Part shown: positions 61,301 to 64,000 of the stretch, piece by piece
Position numbering within the stretch: position 1 is the first letter of the stretch
Layout: every line of letters starts with the position of its first letter
Origin: Actinomycetospora sp. TBRC 11914
Lineage (GTDB): Bacteria; Actinomycetota; Actinomycetes; Mycobacteriales; Pseudonocardiaceae
Assembly: GCF_012933465.1 (NCBI RefSeq)
Contig: NZ_JABBND010000013.1
Location: forward strand, 62,001 to 126,000
Length of the DNA: 64,000 nt
Reading direction: 5' to 3'
Made by a program: the position numbers and the translations under genes
The notes under the pieces: model-generated
Seen by the model: the letters and a program-made list of their open reading frames with translations, nothing else
The model's database searches: none
Told to the model about the DNA's origin: nothing

Positions 61301-61425
61301 CCGACGACGACGCGCGCCCGGCGCCGGTGCGGGAGCAGGGCGTCGTCGGGGACACCGAGCAGGGGCCCGGCGACGACGGCGTCGCGGTCGGCCGCGGCCC
61401 GGGACGGGGCGGAGGCGACGGGTGA
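58285..61425 (+). CDS. VirB4/TraC-like secretion ATPase
   Basis: The protein has 1046 residues. After a ~120-residue acidic N-terminus comes the VirB4-like N-terminal domain (AWYRLAPQPWSFRSDSQREA). The ATPase core has Walker A GGLGSGKS at about 584-591 and Walker B VALDETHFL at about 841-849, followed by ALFASQLAGDLL (a conserved VirB4-type segment). VirB4 ATPases energise assembly of type IV secretion or conjugation channels at the inner membrane. GTG 58285 has GAGGAGGG 5 nt upstream. The stop overlaps the next start by GTGA. Confidence 0.85.
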   Translation: MLRRRGPETGDPGSGRRRSSRSTPWPEAPDAEAERPGAEPGWGSYPGWGASRPADIVPVDRPEPDDVPGADDDLLDAFGDAAEPSRPDDRDAGEDDDPRPGGLRTGPGRRRRGRALAGGSAAPSYRSSIALRSIDGNIARTGSTVTAWYRLAPQPWSFRSDSQREALIRRIANQLGELQGRWCHLRVTTRPFPVARWAEAFDRNSPGRLPDVGGALGWEDFLTGEQHHLMGLSMADKEVFLGVEVSGRSVVDRWLESASPLLHRVLPSAANAELTALETEIAHVDALVAGPGLDGVPCTAEDMAWLMHRSCALGLPAPRSVHAEAGVAWESEDLAAFTDGVAMYQEPYAPTVTVQGRHGLQPVSRHVAVLSVGLMDSLRIPEADDPWMQRSDRLPFPVEWSARIYVRRPEEVTGELQRQMGKVRSQIRHYTHDHDLDPPMSLERQADRVLQIEDELSGGLTHLNTRVYGWWRVAVSGRDESEALTRAQQVLDLYRPRVALEHPEAQYAYAREFIPGEPLASTAYRRRGSVTWVAAGVPAASASVGDRRGVLLGETCTATRRPVAWDPWMAQEVRRASGLTAVVGGLGSGKSFLTGLMVYKTLRAGARWTVLDPSGPLAELTRLPELAPFSRHIHLLGADPGILNPYRVVAEPRRDHFLDEPDPEKAWRRERSLAAATRRRLVLDVLTGLLPYDVARLPHTRIVLLRAVREVGGAQHRDPGQVIATLRRHAREGEEHADVVADFLEERRELPQAALLFPEHTPDPADPRGPDDSPVGDPSILDEEDYRLTVLTMQGMSLPRPGSPREEWTDGESLAVELLNLASWLTQRTVYTADRDLRKGVALDETHFLSQIPTGKVLIDRLARDSRKFNVRALFASQLAGDLLRVPGFASLVDAVFVGRTDDAEAQAEALRLLRVPTDVGYEEMLGTLSPRPTASRSAGEHDDSPDDTPRQFVFSDGHGGVEKIRVDLEGPHLEHLRQALDTNPDARRAHLATTVPRTAPAAREPDDDARPAPVREQGVVGDTEQGPGDDGVAVGRGPGRGGGDG

Positions 61426-63461
61426 TCGTCGTCGTCGCCATCCTGGGCGCGGCGCTGGTGATCGGCTGGCGGCGGGGGTCGCGGAGCCCGGCGGCCCGTC
61501 CCGCCGACCGGGTCCCCCACGGCAGCAATGGCGCATTCCTCGCGTCGGGTGACAGGACGGCGCCGTTCGCCCGTTTCCTGTGGTCGGTCCTGCGTGGCGG
61601 CAATGGCACATTCCTGGCGTCCGGTGCGAGGACGGCGCCGCTCGCGCATCGGCCCCGTCGGCTCCACCTGCCCCGCACCCGCCGGGCCCGGGCGCTGCTC
61701 GTGGTCGGCTCGCTGGTGGCGGGGCTCGTCCTCGTCGGGGGGACCGCGTCGGCGCAGGCGTTCGACTGCAAGGCCCCGCCCGACCCCGACCGGCCCGGCA
61801 CCGGGCTGGTCGGCTCGCTCGACCCCTCGCCGATCGGCGTCGGCACCCCGGGCAGCGTCTACGACCAGGTCGGCTACGCCGGGCAGGTCTGGTGGACCTA
61901 CGACCTGGGCTGCGGGCCCGGCGGCGCCCGCGACCCCGCCGCGGCCACCGACACGTGGCTGGGCAACCAGGTCTTCGACGTCGCCAAGCTGATCGTCGGC
62001 GGCGTGAACTGGGCGCACTACCTCATCGCGCGCGGCTCCAGCCTCCTCACCCCGCTCGACGGCGTCATCCAGACCGGCACGCGGGCGATGTACCAGGCGG
62101 TGTTCACGACGTGGGTCGGGGTCGCGCTGGCGGCGCTCGCCGTGATCATGCTCGTGCTCGCGATGCGCGGCGACCTCTCCCAGCAGGCCCGCCGCGGGCT
62201 CGTCGCGGTCCTCGCGCTGGGCCTCGCCGCCGCGGCGTACGCGGCGCCGATCCAGTGGTCGCGCGCCCTCGACGGCGTCCTGCTCGACGGCGTCACCGCG
62301 ATGCAGCAGGGCTTCCTGCGCCAGGTCGGCGTCGGCGACCAGAACACCCTGCCCACGGTGCTCACCGACCAGATCGTGTACTCGAACTGGCTGCGCGGGG
62401 AGTTCGGGTCGGCCGACGTGCCGCAGGCCCGCGACCTCGGGCGGCCGCTGCTCGAGGCCCAGACGTTCACGAAGGTCGAGGTCGCGACGGGCCAGGACGG
62501 CCAGGCCCAGGCCGACGCCAAGAAGCAGCAGTTCACCGACATCGCGAACAAGGTCGGCGACCGCTACTCCTACTTCCAGGGCCGGTCGGGCTCGCGGGTC
62601 GGCGCCGGGGCGCTCGCCCTGGTCCAGGCCGCCTGCATCGCGCTGTTCCAGCTGATGAGCAAGCTCCTCGTGCTGGTGTCGATGCTGATGATCCGGCTGC
62701 TCGTCATGGTGGCGCCCGCGCTCGCGGTGGTGGCGCTGCTCAAGCCCGAGGTGCTCCCGGCCATGCTGCGCATCGGCGGCGCGGCGCTGGTCAACACCCT
62801 GCTCGTGGGCGCCCTGGCCGGGCTGCACTCGCTGCTGGTGATCTCGCTCTTCCGGCCCGGCTCCGGCGTCGACACCTGGCTCGGGCTGCTCGTCACCGGC
62901 GTCGTCACGGTGATCCTCTGGGCGGTGTCGCGGCCCTTCCGCCGGCTCGCCTCGATGGTCACGCTCACGCGCGAGCAGGTCGGCGGCATCTTCCCGGCCG
63001 CCGGGACCGGCGCGCTGGGCCGGGCGTTCGGGCGGCTGCGCGGCGCCGGCGACTCCCACGAGGACTCCTGGTGGGGCGAGCGCGTGGACCGGCGCCGCGG
63101 CGGCACCGTGCTGCGGCCCGAGGAGTCGGGGGTCGACGAGGCTGCGCGGTCCGCCCGGACCGGGCGCACCGTCCACGTCGAGTCGGAGGTGGTGCGGGGC
63201 TCGTCGGGGTCGTCGGGCAGCGGCGTGCCCCGCCGCGAGATCGACGCCTCCCGCCCCGCCCTGCCCCGGGCCGCGCCGCGGGTCCCGGAGGTGGACGGGG
63301 CCCCGTCGCAACGCATCTACCGGCCGTCGCGCCGCGTCGAGGACGGCGGCCGCGTCGTCGAGGGGCGGGTGCTGCAGAGCCGGGTCGAGCGGTCCGGGCC
63401 CGACGCGTCCGGCCCGGCCGTGACCCCGACGCCGGGAGCGACGCGTGCCGATCCGGACTAG
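61422..63461 (+). CDS. VirB6/TrbL-like polytopic membrane protein
   Basis: The protein has 679 residues. The first ~20 residues are a hydrophobic stretch (VIVVVAILGAALVIGW). A repeat-derived segment of ~50 residues then precedes a second signal-like helix ending in GGTASAQAFDC. Five or more membrane helices follow (FTTWVGVALAALAVIMLVLA, LVAVLALGLAAAAYAA, LLVLVSMLMIRLLVMVAPAL and others), then a charged cytoplasmic tail. This is the TrbL/VirB6 layout for the channel core. GTG 61422 overlaps the ATPase stop. Two 54-bp units 75 bp apart, read in frame, look inserted near the N-terminus. Confidence 0.75.
   Translation: MIVVVAILGAALVIGWRRGSRSPAARPADRVPHGSNGAFLASGDRTAPFARFLWSVLRGGNGTFLASGARTAPLAHRPRRLHLPRTRRARALLVVGSLVAGLVLVGGTASAQAFDCKAPPDPDRPGTGLVGSLDPSPIGVGTPGSVYDQVGYAGQVWWTYDLGCGPGGARDPAAATDTWLGNQVFDVAKLIVGGVNWAHYLIARGSSLLTPLDGVIQTGTRAMYQAVFTTWVGVALAALAVIMLVLAMRGDLSQQARRGLVAVLALGLAAAAYAAPIQWSRALDGVLLDGVTAMQQGFLRQVGVGDQNTLPTVLTDQIVYSNWLRGEFGSADVPQARDLGRPLLEAQTFTKVEVATGQDGQAQADAKKQQFTDIANKVGDRYSYFQGRSGSRVGAGALALVQAACIALFQLMSKLLVLVSMLMIRLLVMVAPALAVVALLKPEVLPAMLRIGGAALVNTLLVGALAGLHSLLVISLFRPGSGVDTWLGLLVTGVVTVILWAVSRPFRRLASMVTLTREQVGGIFPAAGTGALGRAFGRLRGAGDSHEDSWWGERVDRRRGGTVLRPEESGVDEAARSARTGRTVHVESEVVRGSSGSSGSGVPRREIDASRPALPRAAPRVPEVDGAPSQRIYRPSRRVEDGGRVVEGRVLQSRVERSGPDASGPAVTPTPGATRADPD
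61521..61649. repeat. In-frame 75-bp-period direct repeat in the VirB6-like gene
   Basis: Units at 61521-61574 and 61596-61649 share most bases (e.g. CAATGGC-CATTCCT and GGACGGCGCCG) and encode NGAFLASGDRTAPFA and NGTFLASGARTAPLA. The period is 25 codons. It splits the N-terminal hydrophobic helix from the signal-like helix. Confidence 0.75.
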
Positions 63462-64000
63462 GCGCGGACGCTCGGGCGCCTACCGCGGGCTGTGGGAGTG
63501 GCCGCTGCACTCCCCGGTCCGCTTCGTCGTCGTGCTGGTGCTCCTCGCCGGCGTGGTGGCCGGGGTCGCCTATGTGGGGACCTGGGCGTCGTCGCGCTCC
63601 GGGCACACCTCGGGCGCCCTCGCGCCCGTCCCCGACGTCCCGACGGTGACCGCGGTCCCCAGCGCGGCCGCGTCACCGCCGCCGGAGCTCACGCCGGCGA
63701 ACCTGCCGCTGTCCGCGGCGCCGCAGGCGGCGCTCGGCGTCGCGCAGCGCTGGGCCACCGCCTGGGCCGACCACCCGGCCGGCGTCACCGGCGCCCAGTG
63801 GAGCCAGCGGCTCGCGCCGTACACCACCGACGAGTACCTGCCGGTGCTCGCGTCGGTGGACCCCGCGAACGTGCCGTCGTCGCGGGTCACCGGGCCGCCG
63901 CGGGCCGTGGAGGTGCACCCGGACTCGCTGCGCGTCGACGTGCCCACCGACGCGGTGACCCTCCAGCTGCTCGTCGTGCAGGTCGGCGCCGGGGACTGGC
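63445..64000 (+). CDS. TcpC-like conjugation protein (3' end missing)
   Basis: GTG 63445 starts within the end of the VirB6-like gene (17-bp overlap) and follows CGGGAG. The frame is open to the window edge (185 codons). A basic N-terminus (RTRRGRSGAYRGLWEW) is followed by one membrane helix (FVVVLVLLAGVVAGVAYVG). The extracytoplasmic part contains GVAQRWATAWADHPAGVTGAQW and QRLAPYTTDEYL, like the NTF2-type domains of TcpC/VirB8 analogues. It probably bridges the membrane complex and the cell wall. Confidence 0.7.
   Translation, partial: MPIRTRRGRSGAYRGLWEWPLHSPVRFVVVLVLLAGVVAGVAYVGTWASSRSGHTSGALAPVPDVPTVTAVPSAAASPPPELTPANLPLSAAPQAALGVAQRWATAWADHPAGVTGAQWSQRLAPYTTDEYLPVLASVDPANVPSSRVTGPPRAVEVHPDSLRVDVPTDAVTLQLLVVQVGAGDW

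Noticed and set aside
57248-64000. Recent integrative conjugative element or plasmid insertion
   Set aside because: No integrase, relaxase, att repeats or composition change are visible in the window; the end of the locus is not seen, so the question stays open.

Overview
The window is 64 kb of very GC-rich, densely packed chromosome from an actinomycete. The gene content fits Pseudonocardiales (a Pseudonocardia-like organism): mycothiol-type enzymes, MacS-like two-component genes, a GTP-dependent PEPCK, a bifunctional-type dCTP deaminase, many GTG/TTG starts and many 4-bp start/stop overlaps. The genus is inference; no rRNA or other diagnostic marker is present. I see no insertion sequence, prophage or CRISPR array. 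Base composition is uniform, so most of this looks like core chromosome.

Layout. 1-7 kb: end of a SirB1-type gene, a MacS-like kinase/LuxR regulator pair, a degenerate Hsp70-like membrane protein, a hemerythrin protein, and a winged-helix/proline-repeat/nuclease-like protein. 7-12 kb: a cysteine-free HesB-like protein, valS, a Pro-rich membrane protein, and a mycothiol-dependent-isomerase-like protein. 12-17.5 kb: assimilatory nitrate/nitrite reduction operon (nasA, small unknown gene, nirB, nirD). 17.8-20.8 kb: proton-translocating transhydrogenase pntA-pntB. 20.8-25 kb: LLM flavin oxidoreductase, a carboxymuconolactone decarboxylase (CMD) family gene with an in-frame TGA that looks like a selenocysteine codon, ankyrin protein, membrane protein, phosphodiesterase. 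25-30 kb: monocarboxylate permease with its DUF3311 partner, DedA protein, pckG. 30-36 kb: Sir2 deacetylase, FAD-Rieske oxidoreductase, TldD/TldE protease pair. 36-39.5 kb: two coupled dynamin-like proteins. 39.5-45.5 kb: small membrane protein, trmB, NYN-domain protein, SRPBCC protein, amidohydrolase, propionyl-CoA synthetase type enzyme. 45.6-50 kb: lytic transglycosylase, esterase, small acidic protein, BBE-type FAD oxidase, tRNA-Gly(CCC). 50-57 kb: a WecB-like fragment, a GGDEF protein, an NTF2-like protein, dcd, and a large membrane Fe-S oxidoreductase. 57-64 kb: a type IV secretion-like operon (pilin-like, VirB3/PrgI-like, VirB4-like ATPase, VirB6/TrbL-like, TcpC-like), cut by the window end.

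The strongest unusual signal is the CMD gene at 21906-22505 (minus). Its CxxC active site reads Cys-Phe-Tyr-UGA, both flanks are intact and in one frame, and a stem-loop with a GGUC apical loop starts about 20 nt after the UGA, as in bacterial SECIS elements. It is either a new CxxU selenoprotein or a single-base nonsense mutation.

A second theme is families of short repeats. One palindrome begins with TAG and supplies the stop codons of neighbouring genes. Another family, marked by GAGGGGCACGT, forms intergenic hairpin arrays and reappears as four in-frame 93-bp units coding a Pro-rich linker. Further short repeats lie inside nasA, nirB and the VirB6-like gene.
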